Below, piece by piece: positions 16,381 to 24,849 of a stretch of 64,000 bases of DNA. Both the position numbers and the translations under genes were made by a program. The DNA is from JASHSH01 sp036490215. GTDB lineage: Bacteria > Pseudomonadota > Alphaproteobacteria > Rhodospirillales > Magnetospirillaceae. The stretch spans positions 1 to 64,000 of the forward strand of contig DASXEH010000036.1 in the NCBI GenBank assembly GCA_036490215.1, read 5' to 3'. How positions within the stretch are numbered: position 1 is the first letter of the stretch; each line of letters begins with the position of its first letter. A model generated the notes under the pieces. It was given only the letters and a program-made list of their open reading frames with translations, ran no database searches and was not told the DNA's origin.

Positions 16381-17268
16381 ATGTCCGGTACCAGCACGCA
16401 TACCGACCGCACCGTTCTCGGCATCGGCCTCGCCTTTCTGTCCTTCGCGATTTTAGCGGTCGCCGATGCGATGACCAAACTTCTGTCGGGCGGATATTCG
16501 ATTTTCGAAGTTGCGGTGATCGATTCCATCGTTGCGATGGCAGTGTGTCTCCCCGTTCTCGTCTACCAAGACGGCTTGGCGAGCCTGCGCCCGCGGCATA
16601 TGGGCATCGTGGCGCTGCGCGGCGCCGTGGGCGCCGCCAGCCTGATCACGGCATTCCTGTCCTTCTCAATGATCCCGCTCGCCGATGCCTATTCTCTGGC
16701 CTTCATCGCGCCCCTGGTCGTGACGGCGCTTTCAGTGCCGATCTTGCGTGAGCATGTGAGTTGGCGGCAGTGGATCGCAGTGATCGTCGGTCTCGTCGCG
16801 GTGATCGTGATCTTGAGACCCAATTTCGGAATGGGTCTCGGTCAACTCTATATCCTCATCTCCGCAATTTTGTTCGCGATCTCCATGCTGATGTTGCGGC
16901 GCATCGCCAAGACCGAGCCCAATGGCGGATTGGTGCTGCTCTATTTCGTCATGGTGATCCTGATCAGCCTGCCGGTGGCCGTGCCTCATTGGGTAACGCC
17001 GAACGGCCATGATCTCGCGATCATGGTACTGACGGGCATCAGCTCGGGACTCGGTAATCTCCTGCTGATCTTCGCGTTCCGCTATGCCGCGGCGACGATC
17101 GTCTCGTCGTTCATGTATTCCGAATTGATTTGGGGCGTCATCTTCGGCCTCGTTCTGTTCGGTGATCTGCCCGATCTGATCACGATCCTCGGCGCGGTCG
17201 TGCTGATCGGTTGCGGCATTTACACCCTTACCCATGCCGCGGCCGCCGACCGCGCGCTGCCGGCTTGA
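16381..17268 (+). CDS. EamA/DMT-family transporter
   Basis: This 295-residue inner-membrane protein has ten hydrophobic segments arranged as two five-helix EamA repeats, the drug/metabolite transporter layout. The second repeat starts near residue 155. Such proteins export or exchange small metabolites (amino acids, nucleosides, cofactors), and sequence alone does not give the substrate. It starts 24 bases after DUF2066 with AAGGAAA before the ATG, and bolA follows within 5 bases, so these three form a short operon. Confidence 0.9.
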   Translation: MSGTSTHTDRTVLGIGLAFLSFAILAVADAMTKLLSGGYSIFEVAVIDSIVAMAVCLPVLVYQDGLASLRPRHMGIVALRGAVGAASLITAFLSFSMIPLADAYSLAFIAPLVVTALSVPILREHVSWRQWIAVIVGLVAVIVILRPNFGMGLGQLYILISAILFAISMLMLRRIAKTEPNGGLVLLYFVMVILISLPVAVPHWVTPNGHDLAIMVLTGISSGLGNLLLIFAFRYAAATIVSSFMYSELIWGVIFGLVLFGDLPDLITILGAVVLIGCGIYTLTHAAAADRALPA

Positions 17269-17273
17269 TCATC

Positions 17274-17552
17274 ATGACTGTCGCTTCGCAAATCGAAACC
17301 AAACTCAAGGCCGCGCTCGACCCGGCGCGCCTTGCGGTCATCGACGATTCGGCCCGTCACGCCGGCCATTCCGGCGCACGGCCTGGCGGCGAGACCCACT
17401 TCACGGTGGAGATTGTCTCGGCGAAATTCGCCGGCCAGTCGCGCGTGGCGCGTCACCGCATGGTCTATGACCTGCTGGCTGGCGAAATCGCCGGCGGCGT
17501 CCATGCCCTGGCGCTGAAGACACTCACGCCCGACGAAGACAAAAGCGCCTAG
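17274..17552 (+). CDS. bolA: BolA family protein
   Basis: This 92-residue protein has the BolA fold marks: an Asp-rich start followed by HAGH, then GGETHFTVEIVS, the helix-turn-helix-like SRVARHRMVYDLL, and VHALALKTLTP at the end. BolA proteins pair with monothiol glutaredoxins to handle [2Fe-2S] clusters and respond to stress. ATG 17274 was taken over the longer frame from 17211 because the family sequence begins here. Its stop codon shares the palindromic CTAG with the stop of the convergent Gfo/Idh gene. Confidence 0.93.
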   Translation: MTVASQIETKLKAALDPARLAVIDDSARHAGHSGARPGGETHFTVEIVSAKFAGQSRVARHRMVYDLLAGEIAGGVHALALKTLTPDEDKSA

Positions 17553-18646
17553 GCGAGTTCGACCGCGCGCTTGGTCTTGATGCTCTCGTCGGCCGCCAAC
17601 ACGATGCGCAGGCTGTTCACCGCGTCGCGCATGTGATCGGACATATCGACATCGTTGACGATCGCGTTGAGCAGGAAGTTCTGCTTGCGGATGCCGAGTT
17701 CATGATGATCCGGCCGGTCGGCGACGGTGATTTCCTCGTCCGACTTGGTCAGCGACTGATCGGCGTTGAGTTGCGAATGGTGAATGCGGATCGCGCCGGC
17801 CTTGGAATGAGTCTCGATCTCCGATGACACCGCGCTGGTGGCGCCGGCGTCAAGAAAGCCCTCTTGCGCCTCGACCACCATATGCACGCCGCCTTTGGGC
17901 CCCATGATGTCTTTAATAAAGAACGCGACTTCGCTGATCTGGGGACCCCAAGCCGCTTCGTACCAGCCGACCGAGCCGTCGTCGAACACGACCTGAAGCT
18001 GACCATAGTTGTACTGATCGGGGGCGATTTCGTCGGCCAGACGTGCGCCGATGGCATGGACGCGCACCGGGCGCGCGTTGGTCATGAAGCACATCGCGTC
18101 GACATAATGGACGCCGCAATCAACGATCGGCGAAAGCGCCTTCATCAGATTTTTGTGCCAGGTCCAAGCCGGGCCGATCGAGCGCTGATTCAAGTTCATC
18201 CGCATGACCAGCGGCTTGCCGAGCCCCTTGGCCAACTCCATCATCCGTACCCAAGTGGGACTATGCCGAATGCCGAGGCCGACGAGCAGCTTCTTGTTGT
18301 TGCGCTTGGCCGCGGCGACGACACGCTCGGCGTCTTCGACCGTTTCGGCAATCGGCTTTTCCAGGAACACGTGGGCACCTGCATCGAAAGCCTGCACGGC
18401 GAAGTCGGCATGGGTGTCGGGCCAGGTGCAGACGCAAACCACATCGGGCTTCACCGCGGCCAGCGCTTCGCCGTAGTCGGCGAATTTCGGCACATCGGGC
18501 CACATCTCCGCGACGTCCTTGCGCGATGCAACCGATCGCGCACAGAGACCAGCCAGCTCGTAGCCGTCGATATGGTCATAGGCTTTGGCATGGGTCAGGC
18601 CCATATGGCCGAGACCGACGACTAGAACACGCAATGGCTTTGGCAT
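17549..18646 (-). CDS. Gfo/Idh/MocA family oxidoreductase
   Basis: This 365-residue NAD(P)-dependent sugar or polyol dehydrogenase has an N-terminal Rossmann domain with VVGLGHMG (9-16) and the family EKP motif (FLEKPIAE, about 93-100). In the second domain IVDCGVHYVDAM carries the usual catalytic Asp/His pair. It is the last gene of the ABC transporter operon, starting 7 bases after the second permease. Members act on myo-inositol, glucosides or keto-sugars. With the xylose-isomerase-like protein at the head of this cluster it may carry out 3-keto-sugar chemistry or inositol oxidation; this is inference. Confidence 0.88.
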   Translation of the reverse strand: MPKPLRVLVVGLGHMGLTHAKAYDHIDGYELAGLCARSVASRKDVAEMWPDVPKFADYGEALAAVKPDVVCVCTWPDTHADFAVQAFDAGAHVFLEKPIAETVEDAERVVAAAKRNNKKLLVGLGIRHSPTWVRMMELAKGLGKPLVMRMNLNQRSIGPAWTWHKNLMKALSPIVDCGVHYVDAMCFMTNARPVRVHAIGARLADEIAPDQYNYGQLQVVFDDGSVGWYEAAWGPQISEVAFFIKDIMGPKGGVHMVVEAQEGFLDAGATSAVSSEIETHSKAGAIRIHHSQLNADQSLTKSDEEITVADRPDHHELGIRKQNFLLNAIVNDVDMSDHMRDAVNSLRIVLAADESIKTKRAVELA

Positions 18647-18653
18647 AGGAGAC

Positions 18654-19631
18654 TCAGTCTGTGAGGCGGGTATAGGCGGTGGCGAGAATCAGGATAATCG
18701 CGCCGTAGAGGATCTGGCGAATCGGCTCGGGTGCATCGAGCAAAGTCAGCAGGCTATTGAGCACGGTCAGAATCAGGGCGCCGACGATGCTCCCCGAATA
18801 ATTTCCGCGCCCACCAAAGATCGACGTGCCGCCGATGATCACAGCGGCAACCGATGGCAACAGATAGACATCGGCCAATGTCATATCGGCGGTGCCGGTG
18901 CCACCCACCACCACGAGACCCGCGGCGGCGGCAAACAGGCCGCACAGCACATAGTTGGTCAGCAGAACCTGCGAGACGCGAACGCCGGCCAATTCGCAGG
19001 CCCCGCGGTTGTCGCCCACGGCGTAGAGCAATCGCCCAAAACCCGTATAGCGCAGACCGAGAATCATCACGGCAGCGAGGGGCGCCCACAGCAACAAATC
19101 GACCGGAATGCCGCCAAGAATCTTGCTGCTGCCGAGCGCGATGATGAATTCCGGCACGCGCGGCCCGTGCGAGAGCATCTTCTGGCTGTAGACGATCAGG
19201 ATGCCCTGCGTCATCAGGCCGGTGCCTAGGGTCATCACCAGTGGTTGCACGCGCAAGAGCGCGATACCGATGCCGTTGACGAACCCGACAACCGCGCCGA
19301 CGGCCAGGCCAGCCAGCACCGCCCAAACTGCGCCGCCCTCGCTGTGGGTGGCCATGATGTAGGCCGAGGCGGTAGCTATGGCCGAGACCGAGAGATCGAT
19401 ACCGCCTGTCAGCATCACCAAAGTCTGACCAGCCGCGATGATACCGAGGGGGGCCGCGAACAGAATCATGTTCGAGACCCAGACCGAATTGACTGTTCCC
19501 GGGCGCCCGATCTCGATACCGACGACGAAGAGGATCAGAAGCGCGATCAGCACGACGACGGTCTGGCTACGCAACAGCGAACCGAACCCGCCGCCCGGAA
19601 TCAGCCTAGTGCGTGGCGCGGCCGTGCTCAT
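18654..19631 (-). CDS. Ribose-type sugar ABC transporter permease (second copy)
   Basis: This 325-residue polytopic membrane protein is of the RbsC/BPD_transp_2 family, with about eight to ten helices. It has the family stretch GGIDLSVSAIATA in the first third and IIGGTSIFGGRGNYSGSIVGA in two overlapping parts near 235-255. It overlaps the upstream permease gene by four bases (ATGA), so the two are translationally coupled and probably form a heterodimeric channel. Confidence 0.9.
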   Translation of the reverse strand: MSTAAPRTRLIPGGGFGSLLRSQTVVVLIALLILFVVGIEIGRPGTVNSVWVSNMILFAAPLGIIAAGQTLVMLTGGIDLSVSAIATASAYIMATHSEGGAVWAVLAGLAVGAVVGFVNGIGIALLRVQPLVMTLGTGLMTQGILIVYSQKMLSHGPRVPEFIIALGSSKILGGIPVDLLLWAPLAAVMILGLRYTGFGRLLYAVGDNRGACELAGVRVSQVLLTNYVLCGLFAAAAGLVVVGGTGTADMTLADVYLLPSVAAVIIGGTSIFGGRGNYSGSIVGALILTVLNSLLTLLDAPEPIRQILYGAIILILATAYTRLTD

Positions 19632-20620
19632 TTGCGCGCCCTCAGCACCGCGACCAAGCCGCCGATCATCACAACGAACACAATCAGCGTGCCTTGGATC
19701 ACCTGGCCGAAATTAGGATCGATGTTGAGAAAGATCAGATCGGTCGGAATCAGCGTCAGCACATAAGCCGCGATCACTGGGCCGACGATCCCGCCGCGTC
19801 CGCCCGCCAAACTGACGCCGCCGATCACCACGGCAGCGACGCCGCTCAATGTATAATACACACCGGCCAGCGGCGAGCCGATGCCGGTGGTCATAGTGAG
19901 ACCGAGACCGCCGACGGCGCTGAACAGCCCGCCAACGACATAGGACACGAAACGCGTCCGCTCGACATTTACGCCGCTGCGGAACGCTGCGATACGATCG
20001 CTGCCGATGGCATACAACAGCAGCCCCAACCGCGTCCGCTTCACCGGAATCCAGATCACGGCCACGGCGATGATCACCAGGATCAGCGCTGTCGGCAGCC
20101 AATCAGTGAACAGCGTTCCCTGCCCCAGCGCCAGAAAGTCGTCCGGCGCGCCGCCGCCGGGTTTCTCGAGGATGAGCAGTGCGACGCCACCCCAAACGAA
20201 GCCCGTGGTCAGAGTCACAACCACATCGGGGACACGTGAGAAGACAACGATAAAGCCGTTGATGGCGCCGACCAAAGCACCGGCAACCAGGATTGCCAGC
20301 GACAACAGCAGCGACTGACCGAACGTCGCTTCTTCCATCGTGCTGGCGGCAAGCACGTTCATAACCGCCATCACCGAACCGATCGAGAGGTCGATACCAC
20401 CGGCAACCACCACCACGGTCTGGGCCGCAGCGGCGAAGGCCAGCGGCATGGCGCCCATGGCTAGGGATTGGAAGTCGAACGACCCATAGTCGGGATGGAT
20501 GATCACGGTCACGGCCATGAAGGCGATAAGAAGCGCCGGCATGCCGACCAAGGCCGGATAGCGCATGACGAATCGGCGCGTTTTCGGAGTGAACGCGACA
20601 GCGGTCGGAGCGTCCATCAA
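19628..20620 (-). CDS. Ribose-type sugar ABC transporter permease (first copy)
   Basis: This 330-residue membrane protein of the same RbsC family has GGIDLSIGSVMAVMN near 90-104 and VVIGGVSLAGGRGGIVG near 265-281. It overlaps the ATPase gene by four bases upstream and the other permease by four bases downstream. Two different permeases with one double ATPase is a usual set for polyol and sugar importers of this class in alphaproteobacteria. Confidence 0.9.
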   Translation of the reverse strand: MMDAPTAVAFTPKTRRFVMRYPALVGMPALLIAFMAVTVIIHPDYGSFDFQSLAMGAMPLAFAAAAQTVVVVAGGIDLSIGSVMAVMNVLAASTMEEATFGQSLLLSLAILVAGALVGAINGFIVVFSRVPDVVVTLTTGFVWGGVALLILEKPGGGAPDDFLALGQGTLFTDWLPTALILVIIAVAVIWIPVKRTRLGLLLYAIGSDRIAAFRSGVNVERTRFVSYVVGGLFSAVGGLGLTMTTGIGSPLAGVYYTLSGVAAVVIGGVSLAGGRGGIVGPVIAAYVLTLIPTDLIFLNIDPNFGQVIQGTLIVFVVMIGGLVAVLRARK

Positions 20621-22119
20621 TGCGCCCCTTCCTGTGCGACGAGGCCGTGAGCGGCTCGTAAGAGCGTTCCCTCGTCGGCTTCAGATGCTGCCAGTTCGTG
20701 GACGATCTTGCCGCCGAACAGCACAATCGCGCGATCGCAAGCCAGCGGAATTTCGGGCAGTTCAGAGGTGAAGAGCAGCACCGACGATCCGGCCGCCGCC
20801 AATTCGCGCATCAGCCCATAAATCTGATGCTTGGTGCCGATATCGATCCCACGCGTGGGATCGAAGCACAGCAGCGTCTTGAAGCCGTTCGCCACCCATC
20901 GGGCGATGACCACTTTCTGCTGGTTGCCGCCGCTCAAGCGGCGCAGCTCGGACTCGGCACGTGTGTCGATCTGCAGACGCTTCACAGCCGACTCAACGCG
21001 GCCACGCTCGGCGCCCATGGCGATCGGCCCCCAACGGTCTTTCCTACGGAACGCCGGCAAGCCGACATTTTCGCGAATCGATCGCTGCGGCAACAATGCC
21101 TGGAGACGATTGGCCGGCACCAGCACCAGCCCCTCGCGAATGGCATCGCCTGGGTGACTGAGCTTCAACTCGCGCCCTTCGACCAGAATTGCGCCCGAGT
21201 CGTGATGACGAACGCCGGCGATACAGTCGAACAGCTCTTCCTGTCCCTGTCCCTCAAGAGCCGCGACGCCAAGCACTTCGCCAGCGCGCAACGTAAAGGA
21301 CACGCCATTGAGCACCAGACCGCAATGTAGATCGCGCACTTCGAGCGCCGCAGGCGCGTCGGACGTCGTCTGCGATCCGACTGACTCGTGACGCTGAGCC
21401 GCCGTCTGCGCTTTGGCGACGTCACGGCCGAGCATAAGAGAGACGATTTTTTCCTCGCTACCGCGTGCGGTTTCGGTCACGCCGACGGTCATTCCGTCGC
21501 GCAATACTGTAGTGCGATCACATAGCGCCGAGACCTCGGCCATGCGATGCGAAATGAAAATCACCGAATGCCCGCGCTCGCGCCAAAGCTTGGTTACGGC
21601 AAAGACCCGTTCTGACAGATCAGCCGGTAGCGCCGCGGTAATCTCGTCGAGCAGAAGAATGGCGGGATCGGATGACAGCGCACGCGCCAAATCAATCAAT
21701 CGCAGAATCGGAAACGGCATGTCGCGCACGAAGGCGCCGAGGTCGATGCCGTCTATACCAAGCTGCTTGAGCCAAGTGCTGACCGCCGCAGGCGCGACCT
21801 TTGCCAGGCGCAGATTCTGGCCGATGGTCAGATCGGGTACGAGTGCTGGATCTTGATAGACCGAAACGATACCGCCCGCCCGCGCCTCGGCTGGCGAGCG
21901 GAACGCTTTGGTCTGACCGCGCACGGTGATGGTGCCGCCGTCATGGGCGTAAACACCGGTCAGAATTTTGACCAGCGTACTCTTGCCGGCGCCGTTGGCG
22001 CCCATCAGAGCGTGAATTTCACCAGGCTTGATGCTGAGATTGGCCGCCTTGAGTGCGACGACGGACTCGAAGCGCTTGGCGACATCGCGGACTTCGAGGA
22101 TCGAGGAAAGCTCACTCAT
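20617..22119 (-). CDS. Sugar ABC transporter ATP-binding protein, RbsA/MglA type, degenerate second site
   Basis: This 500-residue fusion has two ATPase domains. The first has an intact Walker A (GANGAGKST, 40-48) and Walker B (LLLDEIT, 155-161), but its LSGGQ signature is replaced by MPFPILR (134-140). The second has an intact signature (LSGGNQQ, 395-401), no recognisable Walker A lysine (LEGQGQEEL, 288-296), and a Walker B reading LLCFD, with Phe419 and Asp420 at the usual Asp and Glu. So only one composite ATP site looks complete. No Shine-Dalgarno sequence is seen before ATG 22119. It lies 164 bases after the binding-protein gene, with a hairpin between. Confidence 0.9.
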   Translation of the reverse strand: MSELSSILEVRDVAKRFESVVALKAANLSIKPGEIHALMGANGAGKSTLVKILTGVYAHDGGTITVRGQTKAFRSPAEARAGGIVSVYQDPALVPDLTIGQNLRLAKVAPAAVSTWLKQLGIDGIDLGAFVRDMPFPILRLIDLARALSSDPAILLLDEITAALPADLSERVFAVTKLWRERGHSVIFISHRMAEVSALCDRTTVLRDGMTVGVTETARGSEEKIVSLMLGRDVAKAQTAAQRHESVGSQTTSDAPAALEVRDLHCGLVLNGVSFTLRAGEVLGVAALEGQGQEELFDCIAGVRHHDSGAILVEGRELKLSHPGDAIREGLVLVPANRLQALLPQRSIRENVGLPAFRRKDRWGPIAMGAERGRVESAVKRLQIDTRAESELRRLSGGNQQKVVIARWVANGFKTLLCFDPTRGIDIGTKHQIYGLMRELAAAGSSVLLFTSELPEIPLACDRAIVLFGGKIVHELAASEADEGTLLRAAHGLVAQEGAH

Positions 22120-22234
22120 ATGATCGGGGGGAATGTTTTGTCCGCGACATGAAAGCAGCCCCGGTCACGCGCCAAACGTCTTAGCCATGTGTCATGCTAC
22201 AGACGCTGGCGCGAAACCGGAAGCGAACTCTTGC

Positions 22235-22272
22235 TCTGGCTGCGGCCATGTAGACAAATGGCCGCAACCAGA
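22235..22272 (-). other. Intercistronic mRNA hairpin between binding protein and ATPase genes
   Basis: Two 15-base arms (22235-22249 and 22258-22272) flank an 8-base loop. In the minus-strand transcript all 15 pairs form, one being G-U; in a plus-strand transcript that pair would be a C-A mismatch. It lies 12 bases after the binding-protein stop and has no T run. A stem here usually protects the 3' end of the binding-protein message, so that more binding protein than transporter is made. Confidence 0.65.
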
Positions 22273-22283
22273 ACTTGAAAGAC

Positions 22284-23321
22284 TTACGACTCGCCTGGGC
22301 CCTTGCAGGCCTTTTCCTGGTCCGCCGTGTAGTGCGTCAGGCCAGCAGCGCCGCTATACACCGGATAGGTCGGGTCGACCTTGGGGTCGACGAGGCTCTT
22401 CGCCCACTTCTGACCGGCTTCGGTGCTGCTGTCATAGACCTTCGGAGTCAGGTGGACGAGGTGCGGCTCTTCCTTGCCGCCGAGCACCGACAGAGCGAGA
22501 CCGACACCCGCGCCACCGACAGCCGGCGGATTGGTGACGGCGATCAGGCCGGCATCCTTGTTATCGATCATCTGCTGCATGAAGCCGTTGTTGTCAGCAC
22601 CGACAACCGGCACCAGCTTCTTGTTGGCGGCCTTGTAGGCATCGACGATCACGTTATCGATACCCGAGGTCCACACGCCATCGATCTGCTTACCCGAACC
22701 GAGCAGGTCTTTAATTTCCTGCGAGCCCTTGTCCTGCGCCCAGCCGGTGAACACCGAAGCCACGACCTTGATGTCGGGGAATTCTTTGAGCGCCTGCTGG
22801 AAGCCTTCGTGACGGTCGGCGTCGGCGGGCACGCCGTCGATGCCACGCATCTCGACCACGTTGCCATGGCCACCGATCTTCTTGAAGAGCGCTTCGGCGC
22901 CTTCCTTGCCGTACGCAACCTGGTTGTTTTCCACAACGTAAGCGCCCTTCGCGCTCACTGCCTGGTCGACGGCGACAACAATGATCTTCTTCGCCATCGC
23001 TTGCTCGAGCACCGGATTGAGCGCTTTACGATCCGACGGGTTCAGGATGATGATGTTGGCGCCGGCAGAGATCAGATTGCGCAGATCGGCGATCTGTTCC
23101 GAGGGGCCACCGTTGCGGTTGGCAAGGATCACCTTCGACACCTTGCCGGACGCAAGCGCTTCGGCCTTCGCCGAGCACACCATTTCTTCACGGAAACCGT
23201 TGCCGATCAGCGTGTTCGACACACCGACCACATACTTGTCCGCCGCGGACGCATTCGACGCCGCGCCAGCCGACAACGCGGCCGCAAGAGCAATACCGGC
23301 AATACCGACAAACTTATTCAT
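22284..23321 (-). CDS. Periplasmic sugar-binding protein of the ABC transporter
   Basis: This 345-residue protein has a signal peptide (KFVGIAGIALAAALSAG, cleavage near ASAAD) and a type I periplasmic-binding fold of the RbsB kind (YVVGVSNTLIGNGF at the start of the mature chain). One cysteine sits near the mature N-terminus (EEMVCSAKAEA) and one at the extreme C-terminus (KACKGPGES), which could form a disulfide. ATG 23321 has GAGGAGGAC about 8 bases upstream; the frame continues to 23426 without signal-peptide character. Ligand unknown; the neighbouring enzymes point to a sugar or polyol. Confidence 0.9.
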   Translation of the reverse strand: MNKFVGIAGIALAAALSAGAASNASAADKYVVGVSNTLIGNGFREEMVCSAKAEALASGKVSKVILANRNGGPSEQIADLRNLISAGANIIILNPSDRKALNPVLEQAMAKKIIVVAVDQAVSAKGAYVVENNQVAYGKEGAEALFKKIGGHGNVVEMRGIDGVPADADRHEGFQQALKEFPDIKVVASVFTGWAQDKGSQEIKDLLGSGKQIDGVWTSGIDNVIVDAYKAANKKLVPVVGADNNGFMQQMIDNKDAGLIAVTNPPAVGGAGVGLALSVLGGKEEPHLVHLTPKVYDSSTEAGQKWAKSLVDPKVDPTYPVYSGAAGLTHYTADQEKACKGPGES

Positions 23322-23642
23322 GTGCTTCGTCCTCCTCTTCGGCCGCCGGTGGACTTCCGCGACCCTGTTTCGCTCGATTATTTTTGTGCCGATCAGGTCC
23401 CCCCTGATGCCCTCGGTTTGCAGCACTCCAAGGCTGATCGACTATGCGTTGACTTCATCATGCACCTGCACCGAAAACGACGCCAGCACACAGTGATTTC
23501 CAACGCGCTTCATACGGCCACTCGCCGGACCGAACGGCATCTCCAATCAAGTCGCACTAAGCGACTGCTGCGTTTCTGACCTGCCGCAAACAAGTGCACA
23601 TCGATGCGCGCCGCACCGCGACCGAAAAATCTCTATCACCCG
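23322..23642 (-). other. 321 bp region between isomerase-like gene and binding protein
   Basis: No convincing gene lies here. Reading on the minus strand, a small hairpin (AGTCGC / GCGACT, loop of five, 23550-23566) lies about 77 bases after the isomerase stop and may mark its 3' end. A second inverted repeat (ATCAGG / CCTGAT, 23392-23408) precedes an A/T-rich AATAAT that could be a -10 box for the binding-protein gene, but no good -35 box is visible. Confidence 0.4.
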
Positions 23643-24701
23643 TTACGCGTTGAGCCCCATTAGTTTGCGCACCGTGCCGCGATCCGTGCCGGTAGCGGCG
23701 AAATCGTCGAACACGCGGTCGGTCACTTCGATGATGTGATCGGCGATGAACGCAGAACCCTTCTGCGCCGCAACTTCCGGATGCTGTAGGCAGCATTCCC
23801 ACTCGTACACGGCCCAGCCGCTGAAATTGTATTGGGCGAACTTCGAGAAGATGCCCCTGAAGTTCACCTGGCCGTCGCCCAGCGATCGATCGCGTGCGGC
23901 GCGTTCCAGCCACCCCTTCATGCCGCTATAGAAGCCCTGCTTGCCGGTCGGATTGAACTCGGCGTCCTTCACATGGAAGGCCTTAATGCGGTCATGGTAG
24001 ATGTCGATGAACGCGAGATAATCCAGCCCCTGCTTGATGAAATGGCTGGCGTCGTAATTGATGCAGGCCCGCTTATGGCCGCCGACCGCTTCGACGAACA
24101 TGTCGAAGGTTTCACCGTCGAATGTGTCTTCTGATGGATGAATCTCGAAACAATAGTCGACGCCGTGATTCTCGTATTCGTCGAGAATCGGCTTCCAGCG
24201 CCGCCCCTGCTCGGCAAAACACTCTTCGACCAAACCGTCGGGACGCTGCGGATACGGATAGACGTACGGCCAAGCGAGTGAGCCGGTAAAGCCCACCATC
24301 GCATCGAGGCCGAGCTGGCGCGAAACCTTGGCGCCCTTGCGCACTTGATCGGTCGCCCACTGGCGGCGCTTATCGGGATTGCCGCGGTATTCAGGTGCGA
24401 CCTGCCCGTCGAACAATGCGTCATAGGCAGGATGAACCGAGACCATCTGGCCCTGGAAGTGCGTCGAAAGTTCGGTGATCTGCAGCCCGGCGTCGGCGAC
24501 GATGCCTTTGATCTCGTCGCAATAGGTGTTGCTTGCCGCGGCTTTGTCGAGATCGAAGAGACGCTTGTCCCAGGTTGGGATCTGAATGCCTTTGTAGCCT
24601 TTGCCCTTCGCCCATTTGGCAATAGAGGGCAGCGCATTGTGCGGCGCGGTGTCCTGCGCGAATTGCGCGAGAAACAGTCCTGGCCCTTTGAGCGTCTTCA
24701 T
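23643..24701 (-). CDS. Sugar phosphate isomerase/epimerase (xylose isomerase-like TIM barrel)
   Basis: This 352-residue protein of the AP-endonuclease 2 / xylose-isomerase-like fold has probable metal ligands in order in CFEIHPSED, NYDASHF, FHVKDAEF and YEWEC. These are the Glu, Asp/His, Asp/His and Glu expected at the barrel mouth. It has GGAGG about 12 bases before the ATG and is the first gene of the minus-strand transporter cluster, facing the SDR operon across a 148 bp shared control region. Members of this family work together with Gfo/Idh dehydrogenases on keto-sugars or inosose; the exact reaction is not known. Confidence 0.8.
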   Translation of the reverse strand: MKTLKGPGLFLAQFAQDTAPHNALPSIAKWAKGKGYKGIQIPTWDKRLFDLDKAAASNTYCDEIKGIVADAGLQITELSTHFQGQMVSVHPAYDALFDGQVAPEYRGNPDKRRQWATDQVRKGAKVSRQLGLDAMVGFTGSLAWPYVYPYPQRPDGLVEECFAEQGRRWKPILDEYENHGVDYCFEIHPSEDTFDGETFDMFVEAVGGHKRACINYDASHFIKQGLDYLAFIDIYHDRIKAFHVKDAEFNPTGKQGFYSGMKGWLERAARDRSLGDGQVNFRGIFSKFAQYNFSGWAVYEWECCLQHPEVAAQKGSAFIADHIIEVTDRVFDDFAATGTDRGTVRKLMGLNA

Positions 24702-24798
24702 GACCCTGCGCCTCCTCCCTAGAGGTCGTCACCGCTTGATCTTATTGTTTTGATTCGCGCGGACGATCGATTTTGGAAAAATGGCATAAAATTTCCCG

Positions 24799-24826
24799 TT
24801 GTCAAATATAGAAATTTCATTCTAAT
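24799..24826 (+). promoter_or_regulatory. Strong sigma70-type promoter of the SDR/polyol operon
   Basis: TTGTCA (24799-24804) and TCTAAT (24821-24826), each five of six matches to consensus, are 16 bases apart. A start near 24833 would leave a short leader before the ribosome site GGGAG at 24841-24845. The spacer is filled by a palindrome, listed separately. Confidence 0.65.
24809..24824. promoter_or_regulatory. Candidate operator TAGAA-N6-TTCTA, probably for the RpiR regulator
   Basis: A palindrome with 5 bp arms and a 6 bp centre lies between and partly over the -10 box of the SDR promoter. Its GAA-N6-TTC core resembles the GGAA-N6-TTCC motif described for the RpiR-family IolR of Sinorhizobium. 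A wider pair of half-sites, GGAAA (24775-24779) and TTTCC (24792-24796), stands just upstream. The RpiR gene encoded in this operon is the obvious candidate to bind it; that link is inference. Confidence 0.5.
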
Positions 24827-24849
24827 TTGCTCGGCGCGCTGGGAGCCAA

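Noticed and set aside
23391..23409. ATCAGG/CCTGAT inverted repeat as an intrinsic terminator
   Set aside because: The T run (TTATTTTTGT on the plus strand) lies on the wrong side for either direction of transcription, so it does not form a terminator.
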